From Campylobacterales bacterium (lineage in GTDB: Bacteria > Campylobacterota > Campylobacteria > Campylobacterales > JALSKU01): 19,919 bases of DNA. Positions 6,494 to 13,915 of this stretch are shown here, piece after piece (positions within the stretch are counted from its first letter, which is position 1; every line of letters begins with the position of its first letter). The notes beneath the pieces were generated by a model, which did not search any database, had not been told where the DNA came from, and saw only the letters and a program-made list of their open reading frames with translations. Made by a program: the position numbers and the translations under genes. The stretch spans positions 1-19,919 of the forward strand of contig JALVWI010000016.1 in assembly GCA_027038335.1 (NCBI GenBank). Reading direction: 5' to 3'.

Positions 6494-6814
6494 CTATACT
6501 TTAATATCCAAAAGATGGTTGCCTGTTTTTTTCTTATTTTGATTTTTTTCTATTTTATTTAAAAATTCTGCTTCTTCCTCTTTTTCTCCGCTTTGTTCAT
6601 CTTGCTTTTCTTTTTCATGTTCATTTTGGGGATCTATTTTATAACTCTCCTCGGCAGGTCTTACCTCTTCTATCTCTTTTTCTTTTTCATTTAAAACCTC
6701 AGCAGCCATTACATTTTGCAAATCAAGCTTATTTTGAAAATCTATCTGTTTAGCGGCTGGTACTTGCATATTTTGATTGGTATATATAATGCCACTGATA
6801 GGAGATATTCCCAT
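6494..6814 (-). CDS. Charged hypothetical protein of 106 residues
   Basis: I cannot assign a function. The first ~40 residues are mixed and look folded or conserved (MGISPISGIIYTNQNMQVPA, then KQIDFQNKLDLQNVMAAEV). Residues about 43-95 are dominated by E and K (EKEKEIEE, EHEKEKQDEQSGEKEEEAEF) and are likely helical or disordered. The end is HLLDIKV. There is no signal peptide or membrane segment, so it is probably cytoplasmic. The ATG has an AAGGA ribosome site (about 6820-6825) overlapping the stop of the NFACT gene, with a gap of only 10 bp, so the two are co-transcribed. The combination of a conserved-looking N-terminus and an acidic/basic repetitive tail recalls small proteins I associate with this phylum, but that is a weak impression. 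Confidence 0.7.
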   Translation of the reverse strand: MGISPISGIIYTNQNMQVPAAKQIDFQNKLDLQNVMAAEVLNEKEKEIEEVRPAEESYKIDPQNEHEKEKQDEQSGEKEEEAEFLNKIEKNQNKKKTGNHLLDIKV

Positions 6815-6824
6815 AACTAGTCCT

Positions 6825-8150
6825 TCAACCTTTTACCTTTAAAGTTTTATAATTCACATAATTTACTTTTGCTCCATTTATCACTTTAACATTTCGTCTT
6901 TGTGTATAATCGACCAAATAGTCACTTTTTTGAGTTACACTAAACTTCACACACAACTTTGCAGCAAATTCCAAGACACTTTTAGGCACCTCTTTTTTGC
7001 TACTATTTATAATAATATGAGCAGAAGGTATATCCTTTAAATGAAGCCAAATATCACTCATTTTAGCTTTTTTTAAAAGCAAAGCATTGGCTCTTTCATT
7101 TTTTCCTAAACTTATCTTGTATCCCTCATAAAAAAAATTTTCAACTCCATCATGCATATCCTCTTTTTTTGCCCTTTTTTGTCTTTTAGGAAAGTATAGT
7201 TTTAGCTCATCTAAACTTTCAACTTCTTTAACAACATTTTTTAAGTTTTTTAGATATTTTATCTTTGATTCTAAATTATCCTCTTCTATATGAATATTTG
7301 CTGCTTTTTGTTTTGCTTTTTTTGATAAGTTATAAAATATATTTGCAGCCATTGCGGGAGTTTTTGCATTTTTAGGTATCTTTATAACTCTCTCGTTGCC
7401 TTCAAAATCTTTAAGTTTTATCTCTGTTTGATAATTTTTTATCTTTGAAAGATGTGCCAAAATCACTTCAGCATCTTTTTGGTACTTTTTTGAAATTTCC
7501 AATAGTTCATCTTCTTTTGGAAGTCTATTTTTAATATTTTCAAATTTTTTTATATTTTTTTCTATGCTTATCAGCTTTTGATTGATAGTTGTATGCAGTT
7601 TTTTTTGCATCTTTTGTTTATATATATCATAAAGATAACTTTTTACATCATTTATTCCTATACTCTTCTCTTTTAGTTCGATTCCCGGAAGTTCCGGTAA
7701 AGAAAGTCCATTTTGTATCTCTCTATATGAGACACTTTTATCTATATGTCTCAAAGCTTCCATGATTATCATATTTTCATCACAAATGATGACATTGGTG
7801 TGTCTTCCGGTAAATTCAAACTGCAAAAAAGTTGTCTCGGTTTTATAGCTTTTTTGTTGAACAAGTTTAAATCTAAGAATTTTATTATTCGGCAATACTT
7901 CTAAATTTTCAACAAAAGAGTTAAAACATCTCTTTTTCAAAACTATATCAAAAGGAGCACTATATATCTTGGAGCTTTTATATTTATCTTTTTTAAATAT
8001 ATAAGAGTTTCCTTTTGTCATATCAAAGAAAATACTCTCATTTTTATCAAATACCAATTTGAAAATCGTATCGTCAACTCTATATAATGTATCAAGTTTT
8101 TTAAAGTTTTTTAAATACCGGCATATTTTTACTAATTCTTCTCTTTTCAT
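6825..8150 (-). CDS. NFACT-family protein (RqcH / FbpA-like), short form
   Basis: A 441-residue homologue of the NEMF/Rqc2/RqcH family, often annotated as fibronectin-binding protein; B. subtilis RqcH is about 570 residues. The N-terminal NFACT-N domain is visible from LRFKLVQQ through EFTGRHTNVIICDENMIIMEALRH (about 92-135). A lysine-rich coiled-coil region follows (about 165-310), and the C-terminal NFACT-R domain begins around 330 with DIWLHLKDIPSAHIII at 366-381. In RqcH this family recruits tRNA-Ala to obstructed 50S subunits and adds alanine tails. The position corresponding by eye to the essential Asp-Arg pair (D97 R98) reads Asn89-Lys90 here. The ATG at 8150 lacks a ribosome site, and TACAAT at 8157-8162 suggests a leaderless start. 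It is followed closely by the charged hypothetical. Confidence 0.88.
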   Translation of the reverse strand: MKREELVKICRYLKNFKKLDTLYRVDDTIFKLVFDKNESIFFDMTKGNSYIFKKDKYKSSKIYSAPFDIVLKKRCFNSFVENLEVLPNNKILRFKLVQQKSYKTETTFLQFEFTGRHTNVIICDENMIIMEALRHIDKSVSYREIQNGLSLPELPGIELKEKSIGINDVKSYLYDIYKQKMQKKLHTTINQKLISIEKNIKKFENIKNRLPKEDELLEISKKYQKDAEVILAHLSKIKNYQTEIKLKDFEGNERVIKIPKNAKTPAMAANIFYNLSKKAKQKAANIHIEEDNLESKIKYLKNLKNVVKEVESLDELKLYFPKRQKRAKKEDMHDGVENFFYEGYKISLGKNERANALLLKKAKMSDIWLHLKDIPSAHIIINSSKKEVPKSVLEFAAKLCVKFSVTQKSDYLVDYTQRRNVKVINGAKVNYVNYKTLKVKG

Positions 8151-8156
8151 ACTTTT

Positions 8157-8162
8157 ATTGTA
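8157..8162 (-). promoter_or_regulatory. -10-like box immediately before the NFACT start codon
   Basis: TACAAT on the minus strand ends 6 bp before the ATG (8150), so transcription would begin at or next to the start codon. No Shine-Dalgarno sequence is present. The gene may alternatively be read from the DUF2905 transcript upstream, whose stop lies 53 bp away. Confidence 0.4.
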
Positions 8163-8203
8163 ACATATTTTTAAACTTCATAAACTTACTATATAAACTT
8201 ATA

Positions 8204-8410
8204 CTACTTAAATCGCGATATAAATGTAAAAATTAGAGTAAAAATGATACTAAGCAAGATAGACGAAGTAATAGGAAAATAAAATTTGAAATTTCCTTTA
8301 TCTATATAAATATCTCCCGGTAATCTAAAAAGTGGAAAACCTTTAAACAAATACAAAACTATACCGATAATGATAAAAACTATGCCAATGCTTAAAAATA
8401 TCTTATACAC
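8204..8410 (-). CDS. DUF2905-family small membrane protein
   Basis: A 68-residue protein with two membrane helices (about 4-25 and 46-65). The short connecting segment carries the family hallmark FPLFRLPGDIYID followed by FKFYFPITSSIL, which matches DUF2905 (pattern 'GRLPGDI......tfyfP..t.il'). Function is unknown for the family. The start codon is GTG at 8410-8408, overlapping the TAG stop of the preceding gene by one base, which indicates translational coupling with the PDC-sensor protein. Topology is probably both ends in the cytoplasm with a small external loop, which is inference. Confidence 0.88.
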   Translation of the reverse strand: MYKIFLSIGIVFIIIGIVLYLFKGFPLFRLPGDIYIDKGNFKFYFPITSSILLSIIFTLIFTFISRFK

Positions 8411-9309
8411 TAGCTATCTCTTTTTATACTTTTTAGATAGTATGCCAATCCAAAAAGTAAAAATGTAACACCGATCAGTAAAGATACGGCATAAAGTATC
8501 TTTTCAGGTCCGATAATGGCAAATTTAAAAACTAGCATTAAAGCTTCAATAGACAGTGCTATAATGATAGAACCTAAAAATCTTATCATAGTTTTATGTA
8601 TATCATCTATATGCTCTTTCAAATTTTTACCTAAAACTTCCTCTTCAAAGATAGTCTTTATAAGATCAAATATGGCCAATGAAAGTGTTATCAATATAGT
8701 TGACTCAAATATCTCTTTTATATCAAGTTTTGATATATTTATACCATAGGTAGCAATACTGCTAAGTCCTTTAAAAAAGAGTAAAAATGCCACTAAAAAT
8801 AGAGCAAAACAAAAAAGTGCATAAGCAATTTTATTAAATTTTCCAAAAAGCGAATCAATAGAAGTAGGATGGATAACTTTTAATAGTTTTTTAAGTGTAA
8901 TATCAAGACATACTACATATCTTAGCTTATTTTTATCATCATATACCGGGTATGAAGCTGTTACCACCAATTCTTGTGTTTTTGAAGAAGGGTAAGGATC
9001 AGTCATAATGCATTTTTTTTCTTTTACCGCTCTATAATAGGAAGCTCTTAGGCTCTTATTGGAGTTTTTTCCTTTTCTATACTCAATATTATTGGAAATG
9101 GCATCTATGATTTGTGTACCTTTTTGATCTAGTATATAAAGGGCAGCTATCTCGGTATTTTCTTTTTTTATCTTTTTTAAAGCTTTTACAATATCCTCTT
9201 GAGAAATATTAGGTAAAGAGTTTGGTATATTTCTCGTCAATAAAAAACATAAAAAAGCTCTAGCACTTACACGAACTTCTTCAAAATCCTGTATCTCTTT
9301 TGAAACCAT
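8410..9309 (-). CDS. PDC/Cache-sensor-like protein with four C-terminal membrane helices
   Basis: A 299-residue protein. Residues about 35-148 resemble a PDC/dCache ligand-sensing domain: 'ALYILDQKGTQIID', then RASYYRAVKEKKCIMTDPY and LVVTASYPVYDD..KLRYVVCLDI. Four hydrophobic helices follow at about 160-180, 203-222, 244-264 and 271-291. The helical part, with 'FDLIKTIFEEEVLG' between helices, recalls PsiE-like phosphate-starvation membrane proteins, a tentative match. Unusually there is no N-terminal membrane anchor and no output domain (HAMP, kinase, GGDEF or MCP), so the sensor domain would sit in the cytoplasm unless the start is mis-set. The GGAG ribosome site (about 9316-9320) supports the ATG at 9309. 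It is first in a unit with the DUF2905 gene. Confidence 0.75.
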   Translation of the reverse strand: MVSKEIQDFEEVRVSARAFLCFLLTRNIPNSLPNISQEDIVKALKKIKKENTEIAALYILDQKGTQIIDAISNNIEYRKGKNSNKSLRASYYRAVKEKKCIMTDPYPSSKTQELVVTASYPVYDDKNKLRYVVCLDITLKKLLKVIHPTSIDSLFGKFNKIAYALFCFALFLVAFLLFFKGLSSIATYGINISKLDIKEIFESTILITLSLAIFDLIKTIFEEEVLGKNLKEHIDDIHKTMIRFLGSIIIALSIEALMLVFKFAIIGPEKILYAVSLLIGVTFLLFGLAYYLKSIKRDS

Positions 9310-9339
9310 TATATACTCCTACTTCATTACTTACTTATA

Positions 9340-9345
9340 ATTATA
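9340..9345 (-). promoter_or_regulatory. -10 box for the PDC-sensor gene
   Basis: TATAAT on the minus strand, 31 bp upstream of the start codon at 9309. It is divergent from the ksgA promoter in the same 105-bp gap. The leader carries AGTAGGAGT, a good ribosome site. Confidence 0.5.
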
Positions 9346-9386
9346 CTAAATAATCATATAAAATCAACTTTTCAATATTTTTATGA

Positions 9387-9392
9387 TATAAT
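9387..9392 (+). promoter_or_regulatory. Extended -10 box for ksgA
   Basis: TGATATAAT at 9384-9392 on the plus strand is an extended -10. The predicted transcript starts near 9399 and gives a leader of about 15 nt with AAAGG before the TTG start at 9415. It probably drives ksgA and, at least in part, the downstream run. Confidence 0.6.
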
Positions 9393-9414
9393 GCCTTTTT
9401 TAAAGGTATAAAGA

Positions 9415-10218
9415 TTGATAAAAGCTAAGAAAAAATTTGGTCAAAATTTTTTAAAAGATGAAGCAATTTTAGACAAAATCATCCAATCGATGCCCAATGA
9501 TGACTTGAAAGTCGTAGAAATTGGACCTGGATTAGGTGATTTGACAAAAAAGCTTTTACAACATAAAAATGTTATAGCTTTTGAGATAGATGATGAGCTG
9601 TGTGAAATTTTGAAAAAAGAGTTTTTCTTTTTTATAAAAGAGAAAAAGCTTTCACTAAAATGCACAGATGTGTTGCAATATTGGCGAGGTAGAAATTTGA
9701 TAAACCAAAAGTATAATTTGGTAGCAAATCTGCCCTATTATATTGCAACCAAAATAGTACTTGATTTGCTAAAAGATGATAATTGCAAAAATATTATAGC
9801 GATGCTTCAAAGTGAAGTAGCTTATAAATTTTGTGCCAAAGAGGGAGATAAAGAGTTCTCTTATATGGCTGTCATTAGTGATTTGATAGGTGATACTTCC
9901 ATTATTTGTGATGTATCCCCGCAGAGTTTTGTTCCGCCGCCGAAAGTTTCCTCTTCTGTTTTAAAGATAGAAAAAAGAAGAGGGCTTATAGCAAAAGAAC
10001 TGTTTAGTGATGAAAAAGAGTTGAAGCAGTTTGAACAATTTTTAAGAAGCAGCTTTAGCTCTCCTAGAAAAACTCTTATAAAAAATCTCTCTGTTTATGG
10101 AAAAGAGAAAATTTTATCTCTTTTTTATAAGCTAGATATACAGAGTAAAATCAGACCTCATCAACTATCTTCGATCAAATATCTTGAAATTTTTAAAGCA
10201 TTAACCCAAATTTTGTAA
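9415..10218 (+). CDS. rsmA: 16S rRNA (adenine1518/1519-N6)-dimethyltransferase KsgA/RsmA
   Basis: A 267-residue cytoplasmic methyltransferase that dimethylates two adjacent adenines in helix 45 of 16S rRNA using SAM, a late small-subunit maturation step. The opening KKKFGQNFLKDEAILDKI is typical. The SAM-binding motif is EIGPGLGDLT (35-44), the acidic adenosine contact is in AFEIDD (55-60), and the catalytic NLPYY is at 105-109. The C-terminal helical domain includes FSSPRKTLIKNL. The start is TTG. The in-frame ATG at 9391 is followed by a stop (TAA) six codons on, so it cannot be used, and AAAGG at about 9403-9406 precedes the TTG. The stop codon lies inside a long hairpin (10201-10249) that runs into the rnj leader. 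Confidence 0.97.
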   Translation: MIKAKKKFGQNFLKDEAILDKIIQSMPNDDLKVVEIGPGLGDLTKKLLQHKNVIAFEIDDELCEILKKEFFFFIKEKKLSLKCTDVLQYWRGRNLINQKYNLVANLPYYIATKIVLDLLKDDNCKNIIAMLQSEVAYKFCAKEGDKEFSYMAVISDLIGDTSIICDVSPQSFVPPPKVSSSVLKIEKRRGLIAKELFSDEKELKQFEQFLRSSFSSPRKTLIKNLSVYGKEKILSLFYKLDIQSKIRPHQLSSIKYLEIFKALTQIL

Positions 10219-10249
10219 TACAATAAGTCTATTGCAAAATTTGGGTTAA
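10201..10249 (+). promoter_or_regulatory. 20-bp hairpin over the ksgA stop codon, upstream of RNase J
   Basis: 10201-10220 pairs with 10230-10249: 19 Watson-Crick pairs and one G-U, around a 9-nt loop (CAATAAGTC). The 15-bp outer part (TTAACCCAAATTTTG) is perfect. No U run follows, so it is not a normal intrinsic terminator in either direction. The ksgA TAA (10216-10218) is in the stem, and the rnj ribosome site AAAGGA (10261-10266) begins 11 nt after it. TAAAAT at 10247-10252 could be a secondary -10 for rnj. A role in processing or feedback control of the ksgA-rnj mRNA is inference. Confidence 0.75.
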
Positions 10250-10271
10250 AATAGTGCTACAAAGGATATAG

Positions 10272-12170
10272 ATGCAAGAAAAGAGAGAGACAAAGAGGAC
10301 AAACCAACCTGCTAAAAAGCAGCAAAATAGCTCAAACAATAAAAATCAAAATAGACAAAGAAATAAAAACAAAGCTAACACCATAGGCAGGCAAAGACCA
10401 CCTGCCCAAAAAAATGAAAATTGGTACAAAGAGCTTGAAAAGAGTATAGAAGCCAATAAAAAAGCTCAAGCCAAAAGAGTTTATCCTATGAACTTTAAAA
10501 ATCCTACTTCAAATGCAAGGATAAAGATAACTCCACTTGGAGGTTTAGGTGAGATAGGCGGTAATATGATGGTAATGGAAACCAATACAAGTGCTATCAT
10601 CATTGATGTAGGTATGAGTTTTCCTGATGATGAAATGCATGGTGTTGATATATTGGTACCGGACTTTTCATATCTTAGAAGTATAAAAAACAAGATAAAA
10701 GGTATAGTTATAACTCATGCCCATGAAGATCACATAGGAGCATTGCCGTATCTATTTAAAAATCAAGACTTACAGTTTCCCATATATGCCACTCCTTTAC
10801 CACTTGGCATGATAGCCAATAAATTTGATGAGCATAAAATCTCAAAAAAATTTTTCAGACCGGTAGAAAAGAGAAAAATTTATAAGATAGGTGATTTTGA
10901 TATAGAGTGGATACATATAACCCACTCCATTATAGATGCTTCATCTTTAGCTATAACTACTGAGGCCGGAACGATTATACATACGGGTGACTTTAAGATA
11001 GATCATACTCCCATTGATGGGCTTCCTGCGGATTTGCACCGCTTTGCATATTATGGAGACAAAGGAGTTTTGTGTCTTTTAAGCGATAGCACAAACTCTT
11101 ACAATCCGGGCTTTACAAGAAGTGAAAGTTCAGTCGGTCCTACCTTTGATACCATTTTTTCAAAAGCAAAAGGAAGAGTTATCATGTCAACTTTCTCTTC
11201 CAATATACACAGAGTTTATCAAGCTATAACTCACGGTGTAAAATATGGAAGAAAAGTAGCGGTCATAGGTAGAAGTATGGAAAAAAACTTAAACACCGCA
11301 ATGGAGCTTGGATATATCAATTTGGATAATAAAATTTTTATAGATGCCCACGAGGTAAACAGATATAATGATAAAGATGTTCTTATAGTAACAACCGGAA
11401 GCCAAGGTGAGTCAATGAGTGCACTTTTTAGAATGGCAACAAATGAGCATAGACATATCAAGATAAAACCGACTGATCAGATAATCATTTCAGCTAAAGC
11501 AATTCCCGGTAATGAAGCTAGTGTTTCAAAAGTGCTTAATTATCTTTACAAATCAGGAGCTGATGTAGCTTATAAAGACTTTAGTGAAATTCATGTCAGC
11601 GGTCATGCGGCTCAAGAGGAGCAAAAACTAATGATAAGGCTGGTTAAGCCAAAATTTTTCTTGCCGGTTCATGGAGAGTACAACCACATCCATAGGCACA
11701 AAGAAACAGCCGTAAAATGCGGAATACCTGAAAAAAATATCTATCTTATGAGTGATGGCGAGCAAGTAGAAATCACTCAAAAGTATCTCAAAAAAGTGGG
11801 CTCGGTAAAAACTGGAAAAGTTTATATAGATAACCAGATAAATAAACAGATAGAAAATGATGTTGTAATAGATAGACAAAAATTAGCTGAATCAGGTATA
11901 GTTTCAGTCATAGCCCAGATAGATAAAAGCACAAATAAACTTATAGGAAAACCGAAAGTCTTAAGTTACGGTTTAGTGGCAGATAAAGATATGCAGAAAT
12001 TTTCTAAAGAAGTTGAAGAGATACTAGACCAACTTCTTATAAACGCCAAAGGACCGATACTAGGCAATCCAAAAGCTGTAGAAAATACTCTAAGACAAGC
12101 TGTCAGAAAACATGTATTTAGAAAAATGAAAAAGTATCCTACGGTAGTTCCTACTATTTTTGTTCTCTAG
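10272..12170 (+). CDS. rnj: Ribonuclease J
   Basis: A 632-residue metallo-beta-lactamase/beta-CASP ribonuclease, the main 5'-3' exonuclease and an endonuclease of mRNA decay in this phylum (in Helicobacter pylori it works with the helicase RhpA). The catalytic motif THAHEDH is at 148-154 within ITHAHEDHIGALPYLF. HSIIDASSLAI and HTGDFKID are further metal-site segments. The beta-CASP part contains STFSSNIHR and VTTGSQGE, and PKFFLPVHGEY and HVSGHAAQEE are the C-motifs. Residues 1-70 are a very basic, Asn/Gln/Lys-rich extension (QNSSNNKNQNRQRNKNKAN), probably disordered and RNA-binding. H. pylori RNase J also has an N-terminal extension, so this is a phylum trait. The ribosome site AAAGGA lies 5 nt before the ATG. 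kdsD follows after 11 bp. Confidence 0.96.
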   Translation: MQEKRETKRTNQPAKKQQNSSNNKNQNRQRNKNKANTIGRQRPPAQKNENWYKELEKSIEANKKAQAKRVYPMNFKNPTSNARIKITPLGGLGEIGGNMMVMETNTSAIIIDVGMSFPDDEMHGVDILVPDFSYLRSIKNKIKGIVITHAHEDHIGALPYLFKNQDLQFPIYATPLPLGMIANKFDEHKISKKFFRPVEKRKIYKIGDFDIEWIHITHSIIDASSLAITTEAGTIIHTGDFKIDHTPIDGLPADLHRFAYYGDKGVLCLLSDSTNSYNPGFTRSESSVGPTFDTIFSKAKGRVIMSTFSSNIHRVYQAITHGVKYGRKVAVIGRSMEKNLNTAMELGYINLDNKIFIDAHEVNRYNDKDVLIVTTGSQGESMSALFRMATNEHRHIKIKPTDQIIISAKAIPGNEASVSKVLNYLYKSGADVAYKDFSEIHVSGHAAQEEQKLMIRLVKPKFFLPVHGEYNHIHRHKETAVKCGIPEKNIYLMSDGEQVEITQKYLKKVGSVKTGKVYIDNQINKQIENDVVIDRQKLAESGIVSVIAQIDKSTNKLIGKPKVLSYGLVADKDMQKFSKEVEEILDQLLINAKGPILGNPKAVENTLRQAVRKHVFRKMKKYPTVVPTIFVL

Positions 12171-12181
12171 AGGTAGTTAAA

Positions 12182-13144
12182 ATGAACTTTATTAAAATAG
12201 CTAAAGATGTTTTAGAGACTGAAGCAAATGAACTTTTAAGAGCAGCCGATACTTTAGATGGGGAGATAGAAAAGGCTGTAGAAATTGCTTACAATACAAA
12301 AGGTAAACTCATAGTAACAGGTGTGGGAAAGTCTGGACTTATAGGAGCCAAGATAGCAGCTACACTAGCTAGTACCGGCACTAGTAGCTTTTTTATCCAT
12401 CCTACTGAAGCTATGCATGGCGATCTTGGTATGATAAGCAAAGGTGATAGTGTGCTTGCTATCAGCTATAGCGGAGAGAGTGAAGAGCTAATAAGGCTTT
12501 TGCCTCATCTTAAAAGATTTGACATACCTCTTATAGCTATGGCAAAAAGTAAAGATACAACTTTAGGGAGATATGCTGATGTTTTTTTATCTATTGATAT
12601 AGAAAAAGAGGCATGCCCACTCAATACCGCTCCAACAAGTTCTACTACTTTGACTTTGGCTTTAGGTGATGCTTTAGCAGTTTGTTTGATGAAAAAAAGA
12701 GATTTTAAAAAAGAGGATTTTGCTTCTTTTCATCCGGGAGGCTCTTTGGGGAAAAAACTTTTTGTAAAAGTTAAAGATATTATGCAAAAAGAGTCTTTAC
12801 CGATTTGCGATAAAGACACCCCTATGAAAGAGGCTGTTGTTATCATGAGTGAGGGAAGGCTTGGAAATGCTTTTTTAGTTGATAAAGATAAAAAACTTGT
12901 AGCGGTTCTTAGTGACGGCGATGTAAGAAGAGCTTTGCAAAAAGAGGATTTTGATATAGAAAAACCGGCATTTTTATATGCAAATAAAGATCCAAAAACC
13001 ATAAATGATAAAAATATGCTAGCAAGTGATGCATTAAGAGAGATAGAAAAGTATAAGATCCAAATTTTATGTATAACAGATAAAGACAGACATATCAAAG
13101 GTGCTTTACATATCCATCATCTTGTAGAAGCTGGGATAAAATAA
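12182..13144 (+). CDS. kdsD: D-arabinose-5-phosphate isomerase (KdsD/KpsF/GutQ)
   Basis: A 320-residue cytoplasmic aldose-ketose isomerase that converts ribulose 5-phosphate to arabinose 5-phosphate, the first committed step to KDO for lipopolysaccharide. The N-terminal SIS domain shows GVGKSGLIGAKIAATLASTG (47-66), HPTEAMHGDLG (73-83) and the phosphate-binding SYSGESEEL (95-103). SSTTLTLALGDALA and FHPGGSLGKK follow, with the His matching the family active site. Two CBS domains occupy about 200-320 (IMQKESLPICDKDTPMKEA and the KD..TIND segment). Its position directly after RNase J matches the order seen in other Campylobacterota such as H. pylori. The AGAGG ribosome site overlaps the rnj stop codon region. 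Confidence 0.95.
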   Translation: MNFIKIAKDVLETEANELLRAADTLDGEIEKAVEIAYNTKGKLIVTGVGKSGLIGAKIAATLASTGTSSFFIHPTEAMHGDLGMISKGDSVLAISYSGESEELIRLLPHLKRFDIPLIAMAKSKDTTLGRYADVFLSIDIEKEACPLNTAPTSSTTLTLALGDALAVCLMKKRDFKKEDFASFHPGGSLGKKLFVKVKDIMQKESLPICDKDTPMKEAVVIMSEGRLGNAFLVDKDKKLVAVLSDGDVRRALQKEDFDIEKPAFLYANKDPKTINDKNMLASDALREIEKYKIQILCITDKDRHIKGALHIHHLVEAGIK

Positions 13145-13153
13145 AGGAAAGTT

Positions 13154-13915
13154 TTGGAAAAAATACGACTCAATAAAATGATTTCTCATAATACGAGATA
13201 TTCAAGACGAGAAGCTGATGAGCTTATCAAAAACGGTGAAGTTACTATTGATAACAAAGTAGTTAGTGACCTTTCTACAAAGGTTGATTTTGGCGACAAG
13301 ATACATATAAAAGGAAGAAGACTTTATAGGAAAGATCACTTTTCAGTCATCGTTTATCATAAAAAAAAGGGTGAATTGGTTACTAAAAAAGACGACAGAG
13401 GAAGAAAAACCATATATGAATCTTTATCTAAAAAATTTTCTCACTATCTGCCTGTGGGCAGACTAGATTTTGCAAGCGAGGGACTTTTACTGTTAACTGA
13501 TTCACCAAATGTGGCAACTAAGCTGATGAGTAGCAATCTTGAGAGAGTTTATTATCTTAAGATCAAAGGTGAAATTAGTATCGCTATGGAAGAAGCTATG
13601 AAAAATGGTGTTTTTATAGATTCAAAAGTAGGCGGACATAAAGATAGCAAAATAGAATCCATGCAAATAGAGCCGTTTCTGGGGTATAAAATCATAAAAA
13701 GTTCTCCAACTTTTTCAAAACTAAAAGTTGCTATAAATGAAGGGAAAAATAGAGAGTTAAGACGATTTTTTGCCTATTTTGACTCTGAAGTAACAGATCT
13801 TAAAAGAGTAAGTTTTGGAGGAATTGATTTAGGAATGCTAAAAGAGGGAAAGAGTAGATATTTGACTAAAAGTGAATATCAAAGTTTGCATGACTTTTTA
13901 CATAGAAAAAAATGA
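13154..13915 (+). CDS. RsuA/RluB-family rRNA pseudouridine synthase
   Basis: A 253-residue protein with an N-terminal S4 RNA-binding domain (about 3-50: RLNKMISHNTRYSRREADELIKNGEV) and a pseudouridine synthase domain. The catalytic loop is VGRLDFASEGLLLLTD, with the nucleophile Asp105. The C-terminal family signature is KVAINEGKNRELRRFF. It isomerises a uridine in rRNA, but which one (16S like RsuA or 23S like RluB/RluE) cannot be told from sequence alone; the S4 domain excludes RluE. The start is a TTG at 13154 with AAAGGAAAG just upstream and no better in-frame ATG nearby. Its stop overlaps the rarA start (ATGA), so the two are translationally coupled. Confidence 0.92.
   Translation: MEKIRLNKMISHNTRYSRREADELIKNGEVTIDNKVVSDLSTKVDFGDKIHIKGRRLYRKDHFSVIVYHKKKGELVTKKDDRGRKTIYESLSKKFSHYLPVGRLDFASEGLLLLTDSPNVATKLMSSNLERVYYLKIKGEISIAMEEAMKNGVFIDSKVGGHKDSKIESMQIEPFLGYKIIKSSPTFSKLKVAINEGKNRELRRFFAYFDSEVTDLKRVSFGGIDLGMLKEGKSRYLTKSEYQSLHDFLHRKK

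Noticed and set aside
9322..9333. CTTCATTACTTA, identical to the outer 12 bases of the MITE right end plus TA, upstream of the PDC-sensor gene
   Set aside because: The match does not extend on either side and lies in a normal leader next to the ribosome site. A 12-bp match is not enough in AT-rich DNA to call a solo terminal repeat.
10201..10249. Intrinsic terminator between ksgA and rnj
   Set aside because: No U run follows the stem on either strand; a regulatory or processing hairpin is the better description.
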